Positions 35,898 through 43,403 of a stretch of 51,331 nucleotides of DNA are shown in pieces (position 1 is the first letter of the stretch; every line of letters begins with the position of its first letter). The stretch comes from an uncultured Granulosicoccus sp. (GTDB lineage Bacteria; Pseudomonadota; Gammaproteobacteria; Granulosicoccales; Granulosicoccaceae). Position numbers and translations under genes: made by a program. Below the pieces are notes generated by a model, which saw only the letters and a list, made by a program, of their open reading frames with translations, searched no databases and was not told where the DNA came from. Where the stretch lies: assembly GCA_937924505.1 (NCBI GenBank), contig CALDSR010000063.1, forward strand, positions 1 to 51,331, in the 5' to 3' direction.

Positions 35898-37241
35898 ATG
35901 TCTGAACGAAACTACCCGACTGTTGCGCTGCATGAACTGTCATCGATGAGCGTTGCCGCTCGAAGCGAGCTGTTACTGCGTGCCGAAGATGACCTCGAAC
36001 CCTTTATCAACGCAGTAGAGCCGATCATCGCGGCCGTCCGCGAAGAGGGTGATGTCGCATTGGCCCGTTTTGGTTGCGAATTCGATGGCGCAACATCGCT
36101 GGACGCTGATGCCATAGCTGCGACATCGACTGATTTCGATGCCGCATTCGATGCGCTGGACCCTTTGATGATAGAGACGCTTGAATATTCGGCCGATAAC
36201 ATTCGTCGTTACCATGAAGCCCAGGTACCCACCGAAATGTGGATGAAGGAAATTCGCCCTGGCGTTGTCGTTGGCGAACGTGCAACGCCGATCGATTCGG
36301 TCGCCTGTTACTCGCCGCGTGGCAAGGGATCCTTCCCGGTAGTGACTTTGATGACAGCGATACCTGCTCGGGTAGCCGGTGTGCCTCAGGCGATCATCCT
36401 GACGCCAGCCGGCAAGGATGGAAAAGTCGATGCAGCAACCTTGGTTGCAGCGCGTATTGCCGGTGTTGAACAAGTCTACAAGGTTGGTGGTGCGCAGGCG
36501 GTGGCAGCTGCAGCTTATGGCACGGAGACCGTTCCGCGCTGCCGCAAGATTGTCGGCCCCGGCAGTCCCTATCTGATGGCAGCCAAACGTTTACTGACCG
36601 GGGTCATTGATCCCGGCTTGCCTGCGGGACCGAGCGAGACCATCATCCTGGCTGATCCGACAGCCAACCCCGAGATTGCTGCGCTTGATATGTGTATCGA
36701 GTCTGAACACGGTGCCGATAGTAGTGCGTTTCTCGTTACCTGGAGCCGCGATATCGCCGAAAAAGTCATCGCCTCAATCCCAACGTATTGGGATCGGCAA
36801 TCAGAAACATTGGCGGAGTATTCGTCAACGGTGTTAAGTGGCAAACGTGGGGGCGTTGTGCTCGCCGCCTCTGCGCAAGAGGCCTATGCGTTTATCAATG
36901 ACTATGCACCTGAGCATTGCCAGGTGTTGTCCAAAGAGCCGTTCGAACACTTGGCGCATATTCGTAACGCCAGTGAAATCCTGCTTGGTGAGCATGCGGC
37001 AGGTTCGATCGCCAATTATATGATGGGGCCCAATTGCGTGCTACCGACTTCAGGTGCGGCACATACGCATTCGCCGCTCGGGGTGCATGACTTTATCAAG
37101 ACTGCATCAATCGGGCATATGACGTTGACTGGCTATCGTGAAATGGCACCGCACACTGAACGGTTTGCCCGTTATGAGGGATTTGATGGACACGCCAATG
37201 CCGTGAGCGATTTGCGTGACAAGGCTCGTCAGTCACTTTAA
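35898..37241 (+). CDS. HisD-like dehydrogenase, probably not histidinol
   Basis: 447 aa from the ATG at 35898 (MSERNYPTVA); the TTG at 35892 is less likely. It has the histidinol dehydrogenase fold with YSPRGKGSFPVVTLM, KVGGAQAVAAAAYGT, GPGSPYLMAAK, AGPSETIILAD, catalytic Glu339-His340 (YAPEH) and GPNCVLPTSG. By eye, the zinc ligands of E. coli HisD (Gln259, His262, Asp360, His419) correspond to Glu268, His271, Asn373 and His432, so two ligands have exchanged acid and amide. No other his gene is near. HisD-type enzymes oxidise an alcohol through the aldehyde to the acid; here an amino-alcohol or polyol derivative of the flanking amine pathway is a likely substrate. Confidence 0.85.
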   Translation: MSERNYPTVALHELSSMSVAARSELLLRAEDDLEPFINAVEPIIAAVREEGDVALARFGCEFDGATSLDADAIAATSTDFDAAFDALDPLMIETLEYSADNIRRYHEAQVPTEMWMKEIRPGVVVGERATPIDSVACYSPRGKGSFPVVTLMTAIPARVAGVPQAIILTPAGKDGKVDAATLVAARIAGVEQVYKVGGAQAVAAAAYGTETVPRCRKIVGPGSPYLMAAKRLLTGVIDPGLPAGPSETIILADPTANPEIAALDMCIESEHGADSSAFLVTWSRDIAEKVIASIPTYWDRQSETLAEYSSTVLSGKRGGVVLAASAQEAYAFINDYAPEHCQVLSKEPFEHLAHIRNASEILLGEHAAGSIANYMMGPNCVLPTSGAAHTHSPLGVHDFIKTASIGHMTLTGYREMAPHTERFARYEGFDGHANAVSDLRDKARQSL

Positions 37242-37283
37242 ACACCACAGTCTGGCAATGGCATCCAACAGGGAGCGGTGCTG

Positions 37284-37343
37284 ATGTCTTGGATTACCAG
37301 TGGCATTGTATTGATCGGGATCATAAGCCTGCTTGTTTTCTGA
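37284..37343 (+). CDS. Candidate 19-aa hydrophobic membrane peptide
   Basis: ATG at 37284, stop TGA at 37341-37343, product MSWITSGIVLIGIISLLVF, one membrane-spanning helix. GGGAG at 37271-37275 lies 8 nt before the ATG, a strong ribosome site, whereas the following kinase gene (ATG 37347) has none and starts 3 nt after this stop. The peptide may be a functional small membrane protein or a leader whose translation delivers ribosomes to the kinase gene. Chance cannot be excluded at this length. Confidence 0.45.
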   Translation: MSWITSGIVLIGIISLLVF

Positions 37344-37346
37344 ATA

Positions 37347-38123
37347 ATGACAGCCGAAATTTGCTTGAGCGGTGGCAACGTCAATGAGAGCGTTGTTCGG
37401 ATAGGTGATACGGTCCGGCGTGCGCTCTCTCCGTATTCAGATGCGGTGCATGCGTGGATGCAGCATCTCAATGCAGCGGGTTTTGTCGAAGCACCTGAGT
37501 TTTTAGGTATCGATGAGCAGGGGCGTGAGACGCTGTCATTTATTGATGGTTACTGTGGTGTGTCCGATGTGCTGTGGCAGAACAGTGACATGTTATCGAG
37601 TGCAGCGCAGCTGCTTCGCCGTTATCATGATCTCAGTCGCGACTTTGTGTTTGAAGCACATGACTGGGCCTATTCATTTCCTGACAGTCGCGAGCATGAG
37701 GTGATGTGCCATAACGACTTTGCGCCTTACAACCTCATTTTCAAGAATAATCGCACCATCGGATTGATTGATTTCGATCTTGTCGGTCCGGGTCCACGTT
37801 TACGTGATATCGCTTATGCGGTTTACTGGTTCACACCTTTATCCGAGCAGATGTCAGCTGCCTATTTAAGTGCCAACGAGGGTGAAGACAATCGACTGTA
37901 TCGACTTAAGGAATTCTGTGTCGAATACAGTATTGCGGCGGATGCCAAGTTGCTTGAATGGGTACATCGTGTTTTGCTGCACATGGCAGATGAGACGATC
38001 GCCAGACAAATGATCGGTCGCGATGCCACAAAGCGTCTTAAGGCGGGTGGTCATTTTGCTCACTGGCAGCGGGAAGCTGATGCGTTTCGAACGGCTATGC
38101 CTGCCTGGCTTGCTGTACTGTGA
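37347..38123 (+). CDS. APH-family small-molecule kinase
   Basis: 258 aa, aminoglycoside phosphotransferase/choline kinase fold. The catalytic loop is CHNDFAPYNLIF (His122, Asp124, Asn129), with the metal motif LIDFD (140-144) and VGPGPRLRDIAYAVYW after it. It is unlikely to be a resistance enzyme; it lies in a catabolic gene group between a HisD-like dehydrogenase and a gamma-glutamyltransferase. Phosphorylation of an amino alcohol or sugar-like intermediate is inferred. Its start probably depends on coupling to the 19-aa ORF just upstream. Confidence 0.82.
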   Translation: MTAEICLSGGNVNESVVRIGDTVRRALSPYSDAVHAWMQHLNAAGFVEAPEFLGIDEQGRETLSFIDGYCGVSDVLWQNSDMLSSAAQLLRRYHDLSRDFVFEAHDWAYSFPDSREHEVMCHNDFAPYNLIFKNNRTIGLIDFDLVGPGPRLRDIAYAVYWFTPLSEQMSAAYLSANEGEDNRLYRLKEFCVEYSIAADAKLLEWVHRVLLHMADETIARQMIGRDATKRLKAGGHFAHWQREADAFRTAMPAWLAVL

Positions 38124-38159
38124 CTGGCGTAACGACTGACAACACATTACTCTTGCAGC

Positions 38160-39752
38160 ATGCGAAATCTAGAACATCCCGGACGTTCCCCGGTCCACAG
38201 CCGTCATGGCATGGCTTGTACCTCCCATACTGAAGCATCACAAACTGCACTTGATGTCTTGAAAGCGGGTGGTAATGCCCTTGACGCCGCTATTGCCGCT
38301 TGCGCCATGCAATGTGTCGTGGAACCTGGCTCAACCGGAATTGGTGGGGATTGTTTCGCCATGTATGCCAAAGGTGGAAGTGGTCAACCGATAACGTATA
38401 ACGGTTCGGGCAGAGCGCCGGCGGCGGCGACTGTCGACGCGCTGGCAGCGCTGGGTGTCAACAAGCTGGAACGCGGATCGCCGCACTCGGTCATCATCCC
38501 GGGCGCAGTTGATGCGTGGGCGCAGTTGCATGCTGATCAGGGTCATATGCCGTTCAATGAACTGTTGCAACCTGCGATAAACACGGCAAGGCACGGTTAC
38601 GCTTTGTCGTCTCGGGTGCGTTATGACTTGTCGCGACAGGTTGATTACCTGTCGCAGTTTCCGCGCACACGAGATATCTTCCTTGATGACGGCAAGTTGC
38701 CGGCGGAAGGACAAGTCAGAAAATTGCCTTTACTGGCCGATGCTCTGGAAGCGATTGGCACGGAAGGGCGTGATGTGTTTTATCGTGGACACCTCGCGCG
38801 GGGCATGCTTGATGAACTAAATGAACGTGGTGGTTTGCATACAGCTAGCGACTTTGCCAATGCACGCGGCGAATATGTAACGCCCATCAAGGGTCGATTT
38901 CGCGATCACGATGTCTATCAATGTCCACCTAATGGGCAGGGTGTCATTGCTTTGTTGATGCTGAACATGATGAGCAAGGTGTCGCATCAGAACGTGGGTT
39001 TGCTTTCGGTAGAGCGTATGCATCTGGAGATTGAAGCTTGCCGACAGGCGTATCGCACACGAGATCGTTGGCTCGCTGACCCTGGGCACAGCGATGTTCC
39101 TGTAGACGCGATGCTCAGCGATGCTTATGCAACTGCTTTGCTTGCAGCGATTAATCCTGCGAAGGCTACGGTACCCCCAAGTGATGTGGACCTGCCGCCA
39201 CATCAGGACACGGTTTACATCGCCGTTGTCGACAAGGATCGCAATGTTTGTAGTTTTATCAATACCTTGTTCTGGATATACGGCAGTGGTATAACCAGCC
39301 GCGACGGTATAACACTGACCAATCGTGGAATGGGTTTTGTGCTTGACCCGGCAAACCCGAATTGCATTGCGCCCAACAAGCGACCCTTGCATACAATTAT
39401 TCCTGCCATGGCGATGCGTGATGATCGCGTTGAGTTGTGCTTTGGTGTCATGGGTGGTGAATATCAGGCCATGGGGCATCAGCAGTTTCTGACACGTTAT
39501 CTCGATTACGGTTGCGACATTCAGGAAGCCATGGACATGCCGCGTTATATGGCGAACCCGTTTACTGATGAAGTAGAAGTTGAATCTACTGTTGATCTGG
39601 CGACTTGCGAAGCCTTGAGGGCGATGGGACATAACATCGTGCCGGCTGACAATCCGATTGGTGGTTCTCAAGCGATTGCCATAGATTGGGAGACGGATGT
39701 TCTGACAGGCGGTTCTGATCCGCGCAAGGACGGATGCGCTGCCGGGTATTAA
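38160..39752 (+). CDS. Gamma-glutamyltransferase family protein
   Basis: 530 aa, an Ntn-hydrolase precursor. Motifs: GGNALDAAIAACAMQCVVEP, STGIGGDCFAMY, then HQDTVYIAVVDKD where Thr351 is the expected autocleavage and catalytic residue. After it come RGMGFVLDPANPN, KRPLHTIIPAM and GVMGGEYQAMGHQQ. No signal peptide is visible, so a cytoplasmic enzyme is expected, unlike periplasmic GGT of E. coli. It hydrolyses or transfers gamma-glutamyl groups; with the PuuA-like ligase nearby it could recycle glutamate from gamma-glutamyl intermediates. Soluble GGT-like proteins also include acylases, so the substrate is open. The sox/dsr-like genes start 32 bp downstream. Confidence 0.88.
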   Translation: MRNLEHPGRSPVHSRHGMACTSHTEASQTALDVLKAGGNALDAAIAACAMQCVVEPGSTGIGGDCFAMYAKGGSGQPITYNGSGRAPAAATVDALAALGVNKLERGSPHSVIIPGAVDAWAQLHADQGHMPFNELLQPAINTARHGYALSSRVRYDLSRQVDYLSQFPRTRDIFLDDGKLPAEGQVRKLPLLADALEAIGTEGRDVFYRGHLARGMLDELNERGGLHTASDFANARGEYVTPIKGRFRDHDVYQCPPNGQGVIALLMLNMMSKVSHQNVGLLSVERMHLEIEACRQAYRTRDRWLADPGHSDVPVDAMLSDAYATALLAAINPAKATVPPSDVDLPPHQDTVYIAVVDKDRNVCSFINTLFWIYGSGITSRDGITLTNRGMGFVLDPANPNCIAPNKRPLHTIIPAMAMRDDRVELCFGVMGGEYQAMGHQQFLTRYLDYGCDIQEAMDMPRYMANPFTDEVEVESTVDLATCEALRAMGHNIVPADNPIGGSQAIAIDWETDVLTGGSDPRKDGCAAGY

Positions 39753-39784
39753 GCAGCGTATACGAGGACCCGAGATCCATATGA

Positions 39785-40246
39785 ATGACAAGAGAACAAG
39801 CCCACATGACTAGTCGGCGAGATCTGATCAAGACCAGCGCCGGAATAGCCGTGGGTAGCGTTGGTGTTCTGAGTGCAGCGGATGCGAAGTCAACGACCGG
39901 ACTGAATTCTCTGAGTTTCGAACAGACACTGACTGACTTGACTGGCGGTTTTACAACGGATGCAGGCGACGATATACATCTGGAGGTACCAAACCTCGTC
40001 AGCAATGGCGCGTTTGTCACGGTGACGCTTCGCAGTGCCTTGTCCGATATCGACATCATGCATATCCTGATCGATAAGCATCCGATCAGTCATGTCGTCA
40101 GCATGCGACCAAGCGCCGCTGCCTTTCTGTCGTTGTCCATACGTATCGCTCGGGCCTGCCAGGTTACAGCGCTGGTGAATACGCCGGATGGATGGCTGAG
40201 ACAGGATGCTGCGATCGAAAACGTGCAGATTGGCTGCGAGATCTGA
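39785..40246 (+). CDS. SoxY-like sulfur carrier with variant C-terminus
   Basis: 153 aa. It has a Tat signal (SRRDLIKTSAGIAVGSVG) and the SoxY immunoglobulin-like domain. SoxY of thiosulfate oxidation ends in GGCGG, whose Cys carries the sulfur substrate. This protein ends VQIGCEI, so the Cys is still third from the C-terminus but the flexible glycines are replaced. It should be periplasmic, bound to the next protein. Start is ATG 39785 or 39806. No SoxXA, SoxB or SoxCD is in the window. It is first of a tight operon with soxZ, dsrC, dsrM and dsrK. Confidence 0.78.
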   Translation: MTREQAHMTSRRDLIKTSAGIAVGSVGVLSAADAKSTTGLNSLSFEQTLTDLTGGFTTDAGDDIHLEVPNLVSNGAFVTVTLRSALSDIDIMHILIDKHPISHVVSMRPSAAAFLSLSIRIARACQVTALVNTPDGWLRQDAAIENVQIGCEI

Positions 40247-40247
40247 T

Positions 40248-40562
40248 ATGACGAGCGTAAGGCTCAGAGCGCAACAACAGGACGCCGGTATATCGCTCAG
40301 CATGCTGTTTGAACATCCGATGGAGTCCGGCCGACGCGTTGACGCACAAGGTGTCGTCATTCCACCGTGGTATCTGACAACCGTGAAAGTGTTGCTCGAC
40401 GACACGCCGTTTGCTGATTTTGTACTGGGATCGCTGGTGACCAGGAATCCGGTACTGGCACTGGAGCTTGATAACGATGCACAGGGGAAGGAAATCAAGG
40501 TATTGTGGACAGACAATCGTGGGGGCAAGGGTGAGCGAAGGCTCAAACTTGTGAATCTCTAA
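40248..40562 (+). CDS. soxZ: SoxZ-like sulfur carrier partner
   Basis: 104 aa from the ATG at 40248, 1 nt after the soxY-like stop. The SoxZ family signs are VRLRAQQQDAGISLSMLFEHPMESG-type, written here in parts: SVRLRAQQQ, FEHPMESGRR, GVVIPPWYL, VTRNPVLALEL and LWTDNRGG. It has no signal peptide and would be exported with its Tat partner as in canonical SoxYZ. The pair forms the carrier heterodimer; here it is linked to DsrC and DsrMK and not to the Sox enzymes. Confidence 0.85.
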   Translation: MTSVRLRAQQQDAGISLSMLFEHPMESGRRVDAQGVVIPPWYLTTVKVLLDDTPFADFVLGSLVTRNPVLALELDNDAQGKEIKVLWTDNRGGKGERRLKLVNL

Positions 40563-40586
40563 AGCGCAGGTCTGGTACACGGACAC

Positions 40587-40913
40587 ATGACAGCATTGAT
40601 CGAATCTCTCGACACGGATCACGAGGGTTATCTGAAACGACAATCGGACTGGACAGAAGCCTTAGCGGTGGAACTTGCCAGTGCCGATGGTATTGAGCTT
40701 AGCGAAGCGCATTGGGAGGTCATGCACTTTCTTCAGGAATATTACGAGAAGTACGATATTGCACCGGCCATTCGAATATTGACCAAACAGATGGGCAAAC
40801 GTTTTGGCAAGGAAAAAGGCAATAGCAAATACCTCTATGAGTTGTTCCCGAAAGGTCCTGCCAAGCAAGCTTGTCGCTATGCAGGGCTGCCAAAGCCGAC
40901 CGGCTGTGTCTGA
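40587..40913 (+). CDS. dsrC: DsrC/TusE-family sulfur carrier with both redox cysteines
   Basis: 108 aa. The C-terminal arm has both conserved cysteines, Cys96 (KQACRYAG) and the penultimate Cys107 (LPKPTGCV), 11 residues apart as in true DsrC; TusE keeps only the last. DsrC carries persulfide or trisulfide sulfur in the cytoplasm and is regenerated through a DsrMK-type membrane complex. Those partners follow directly (6-bp gap to dsrM). DsrAB, its usual partner, is not in the window. Confidence 0.92.
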   Translation: MTALIESLDTDHEGYLKRQSDWTEALAVELASADGIELSEAHWEVMHFLQEYYEKYDIAPAIRILTKQMGKRFGKEKGNSKYLYELFPKGPAKQACRYAGLPKPTGCV

Positions 40914-40919
40914 ACGCCG

Positions 40920-41699
40920 TTGAGCATCGTCGAATCACTATTCGCCTGGGGGTTTTCGCTGGCCTGGCTTTGGTGGCTTGGCGCGATGGTGTTTCGGCTC
41001 TGGCAATGGGCTGCAACGCCATCACCATTGCCCATCCCGCTATCTCCAGCTCCACGTACGCGCGCAGGCGTCGTGTTGCGTCTGTTGTTGGAACTGCTGT
41101 TGTTTCGTGCCTTGGCCCGAGGTGACAAACTAACCTGGGCTTTAAGCCTCTTGTTCCATTATGGTTTGTTACTGGTGGTGTTAATGCATCTGCGATTTTT
41201 GATTCCGGTGTTACCTGCCTTCATGATCCCCTTACTCTTCGTCAGTGGTTGGGCAGCACTGGCGAGCAGCATTGGGCTTGGCGGATTGTTGCTGCGTCGA
41301 TTTGCCAATGAGCGATTGCGTTATATCTCGGCGCCGAGTGATTACCTGCATCTGGTTTTGCTCTTGTTGATTGTCGGGTCAGGTGTATTGCTCAAACGTG
41401 TCTGGCCGGTGGATCTTTTTGCGGTTGGCCAGTTCTTGCGTGGAACACTGAGCCTTGATTGGCAACCGTTGCCTGCGGCAGTCGGCGTGTACCTGCATGT
41501 CTCCCTGGTGCTGTTGCTAATCCTTATCTTTCCCATCAGTAAACTCGTACATGGTCCGGGTATTGTGTTCAGCCCGACCTTACATCAGCGTGATCCGCAC
41601 GGCGTTCAGCATGTCGGTAAGCATTCCAATCGCGACGGTGAGAAAAGTGGCACTCCTCAAGGCGAGGCTAACGCCGAACACCGAAGCCTGCGCAAATGA
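40920..41699 (+). CDS. dsrM: DsrM/NarI-like cytochrome b membrane subunit
   Basis: 259 aa with about five membrane helices. Potential haem-b histidines lie in FHYGLLLVVLMH, SDYLHLVLLLLI, VYLHVSLVLLL and KLVHGPG, the pattern of NarI/DsrM quinone-reactive cytochromes. A hydrophilic, His- and Lys-containing tail follows from about 225. The start is TTG 40920, coupled to the dsrC stop 6 nt upstream. It should link the quinone pool to the iron-sulfur subunit encoded next. Confidence 0.87.
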   Translation: MSIVESLFAWGFSLAWLWWLGAMVFRLWQWAATPSPLPIPLSPAPRTRAGVVLRLLLELLLFRALARGDKLTWALSLLFHYGLLLVVLMHLRFLIPVLPAFMIPLLFVSGWAALASSIGLGGLLLRRFANERLRYISAPSDYLHLVLLLLIVGSGVLLKRVWPVDLFAVGQFLRGTLSLDWQPLPAAVGVYLHVSLVLLLILIFPISKLVHGPGIVFSPTLHQRDPHGVQHVGKHSNRDGEKSGTPQGEANAEHRSLRK

Positions 41700-41754
41700 A
41701 GTCACGTACAAGGTTTAATGAAAGATCATCCATGCGATCGGTAGGGCTCGTCCC

Positions 41755-43248
41755 TTGAGCACAAACAAGCCTGCGCCGGTTGTCGGTACTTATCGTGTCA
41801 TTCCACTTATTGAGGAAAAGGCAGCCGCTGGCATCAATCCAACTCGTTCGTCTGCTGACATTGCAAACGCGTTGGGTTATCCCGGCGAATTGATTGATGA
41901 CTGGCAAGCGCGTGCCATCAAACGCCTGGGTGAGTTGGTGTCGGCTCGACGTGGGCTTCGGGTATTTCTTGATACGTGCACCAAGTGTGGTGCGTGTACC
42001 GACAAATGCCATTACTTTCTCGGTACTCATGACCCAAAGAACATGCCGGTAGCGCGACAAGAACTTCTGCGTTCGGTATATCGACGTTACTTTACCTTCG
42101 CGGGTCGCTGGTTTCCGTGGCTTGTCGGTGCGCGGGATCTTGATCGCGATCTACTCGATGACTGGTATCGCTATTTTCATCAATGTTCGGAATGCAGGCG
42201 ATGTACCGTATTCTGCCCAAAGGGCATTGACACCAGTGAAGTCACCATGGCCGGCCGGGAGATACTCGCCACGGTGGGGGTTGGGCAACAGTACAGTCAG
42301 GAAGTCGTTGGCAAGGTCAATGATATTGGCAACAATCTCGGTTTGAAGAAGGTGGCTTTGCAGGATGTACTTGATAATCTCGAAGAAGACATCGAAGAAG
42401 ACACCGGCCTGCCGATCAAGTTGCCATTGGATGACAAGTCGGCTGACATGCTGGTTGTTACGCCGTCAGCCGATTTCTTTGCGGAGCCTCACGTCGATGG
42501 ATTGATTGGTTATGCCAAGGTTTTACATGCCGCGGGTATTCGTTGGACCTTTAGTAGTGATGCATCGGAAGCGGCAAATTTTGCGCTTTTTTCAGGTAAT
42601 GAGGGTCATATGCGATCGATCGCTGAGCGCATAGGTCGTGCAGGTCGGGCACTGGGCGTCAAACGCATCATGATAGGAGAGTGTGGTCATGCCTGGCGAG
42701 TCGCCTACAGTTTTATGGACTCTCTTGTTGGCTCATTGGACTATCTTGATCCGGAACACCCGCGGGTCGAGCATGTATGTGAAGTGACTAGTGAGCTGTT
42801 GGAACGAGGACTTATCACCCTGGACGCGAGTCGTAATGCCGGCAAAGTGGTGACTTACCACGATTCCTGCAATGTGGCGCGTGGCGCCAGTATGGGTAAT
42901 CGGCCAGGTGGTCAATTTACGATACCGCGTGCGTTACTTAATGCATCTGTACCTCATGTGGTCGACATGAGTTCGGATACGACTCATCAAAAAACGTTTT
43001 GTTGTGGTGGCGGTGGTGGATTGCTCGGTGACGATGTGATGGAACTGCGAGTTAAAGGCTCGTTACCTAGAGCTCAGGCCTTGCAGTCGGTTGTCACGAG
43101 CGATAAGGTGACCCACCTTGCAGCGATTTGTGCGATTTGTAAAACGCAATTATCAACGGTGTTGCCGCATCATGATTTAGCTGACATTAAAGTAACCAGC
43201 CTGCATCATTTAGTGGGGGATGCACTTGTGTTGGACAAGCCTGACTAG
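41755..43248 (+). CDS. dsrK: DsrK/HdrD-like iron-sulfur subunit
   Basis: 497 aa. Two [4Fe-4S] motifs are present: Cys75, 78, 81, 85 (CTKCGACTDKC) and Cys144, 147, 150, 154 (CSECRRCTVFC). Two CCG-type segments follow, HDSCNVARG (Cys372) and FCCGGGGG (Cys416-Cys417), with CAICKTQL near the end. These bind the catalytic cluster for disulfide chemistry in heterodisulfide reductases. DsrK is thought to act on the DsrC trisulfide or disulfide. The start is TTG 41755; nearby ATGs are out of frame. Confidence 0.92.
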   Translation: MSTNKPAPVVGTYRVIPLIEEKAAAGINPTRSSADIANALGYPGELIDDWQARAIKRLGELVSARRGLRVFLDTCTKCGACTDKCHYFLGTHDPKNMPVARQELLRSVYRRYFTFAGRWFPWLVGARDLDRDLLDDWYRYFHQCSECRRCTVFCPKGIDTSEVTMAGREILATVGVGQQYSQEVVGKVNDIGNNLGLKKVALQDVLDNLEEDIEEDTGLPIKLPLDDKSADMLVVTPSADFFAEPHVDGLIGYAKVLHAAGIRWTFSSDASEAANFALFSGNEGHMRSIAERIGRAGRALGVKRIMIGECGHAWRVAYSFMDSLVGSLDYLDPEHPRVEHVCEVTSELLERGLITLDASRNAGKVVTYHDSCNVARGASMGNRPGGQFTIPRALLNASVPHVVDMSSDTTHQKTFCCGGGGGLLGDDVMELRVKGSLPRAQALQSVVTSDKVTHLAAICAICKTQLSTVLPHHDLADIKVTSLHHLVGDALVLDKPD

Positions 43249-43265
43249 ATAGACGGAGTTGAGAG

Positions 43266-43400
43266 GTGTCAGAATTGTTGATGACTGGCTTGTTCGCATT
43301 GGCCTGTCTTGCGTTGACCGCTGACAACAGTTTCGGCGGGTTTTCACGATTATTCATGTTGCCCACTTGCCTTATGCCAAGCAATTTCGTTCAGACTTAG
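43266..43400 (+). CDS. Candidate 44-aa peptide between dsrK and oligopeptidase B
   Basis: GTG at 43266 with GGAG at 43255-43258 (7-nt spacing). The frame ends at TAG 43398-43400, 3 nt before the next gene's ATG. The N-terminal third is hydrophobic (LLMTGLFALACLALTA), like a short signal or membrane helix; two Cys are present. It fills the gap almost exactly, which favours a real small gene, but no family is recognised. Confidence 0.4.
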   Translation: MSELLMTGLFALACLALTADNSFGGFSRLFMLPTCLMPSNFVQT

Positions 43401-43403
43401 TCG

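Noticed and set aside
35898..37241. Histidine biosynthesis hisD
   Set aside because: No other his gene is present and two zinc ligands appear changed; a paralogue is more likely.
37347..38123. Aminoglycoside resistance gene
   Set aside because: Only the broad kinase fold is shared; the catabolic setting does not suggest resistance.
38817..39791. Long open frame (324 codons) on the minus strand opposite the gamma-glutamyltransferase gene
   Set aside because: It mirrors a gene with clear family motifs, has no domain sense and is rich in His, Arg and Ile as expected of an antisense shadow.
40164..40643. Minus-strand frames opposite soxZ and soxY
   Set aside because: SoxY/SoxZ motifs on the plus strand and operon spacing make these shadows.
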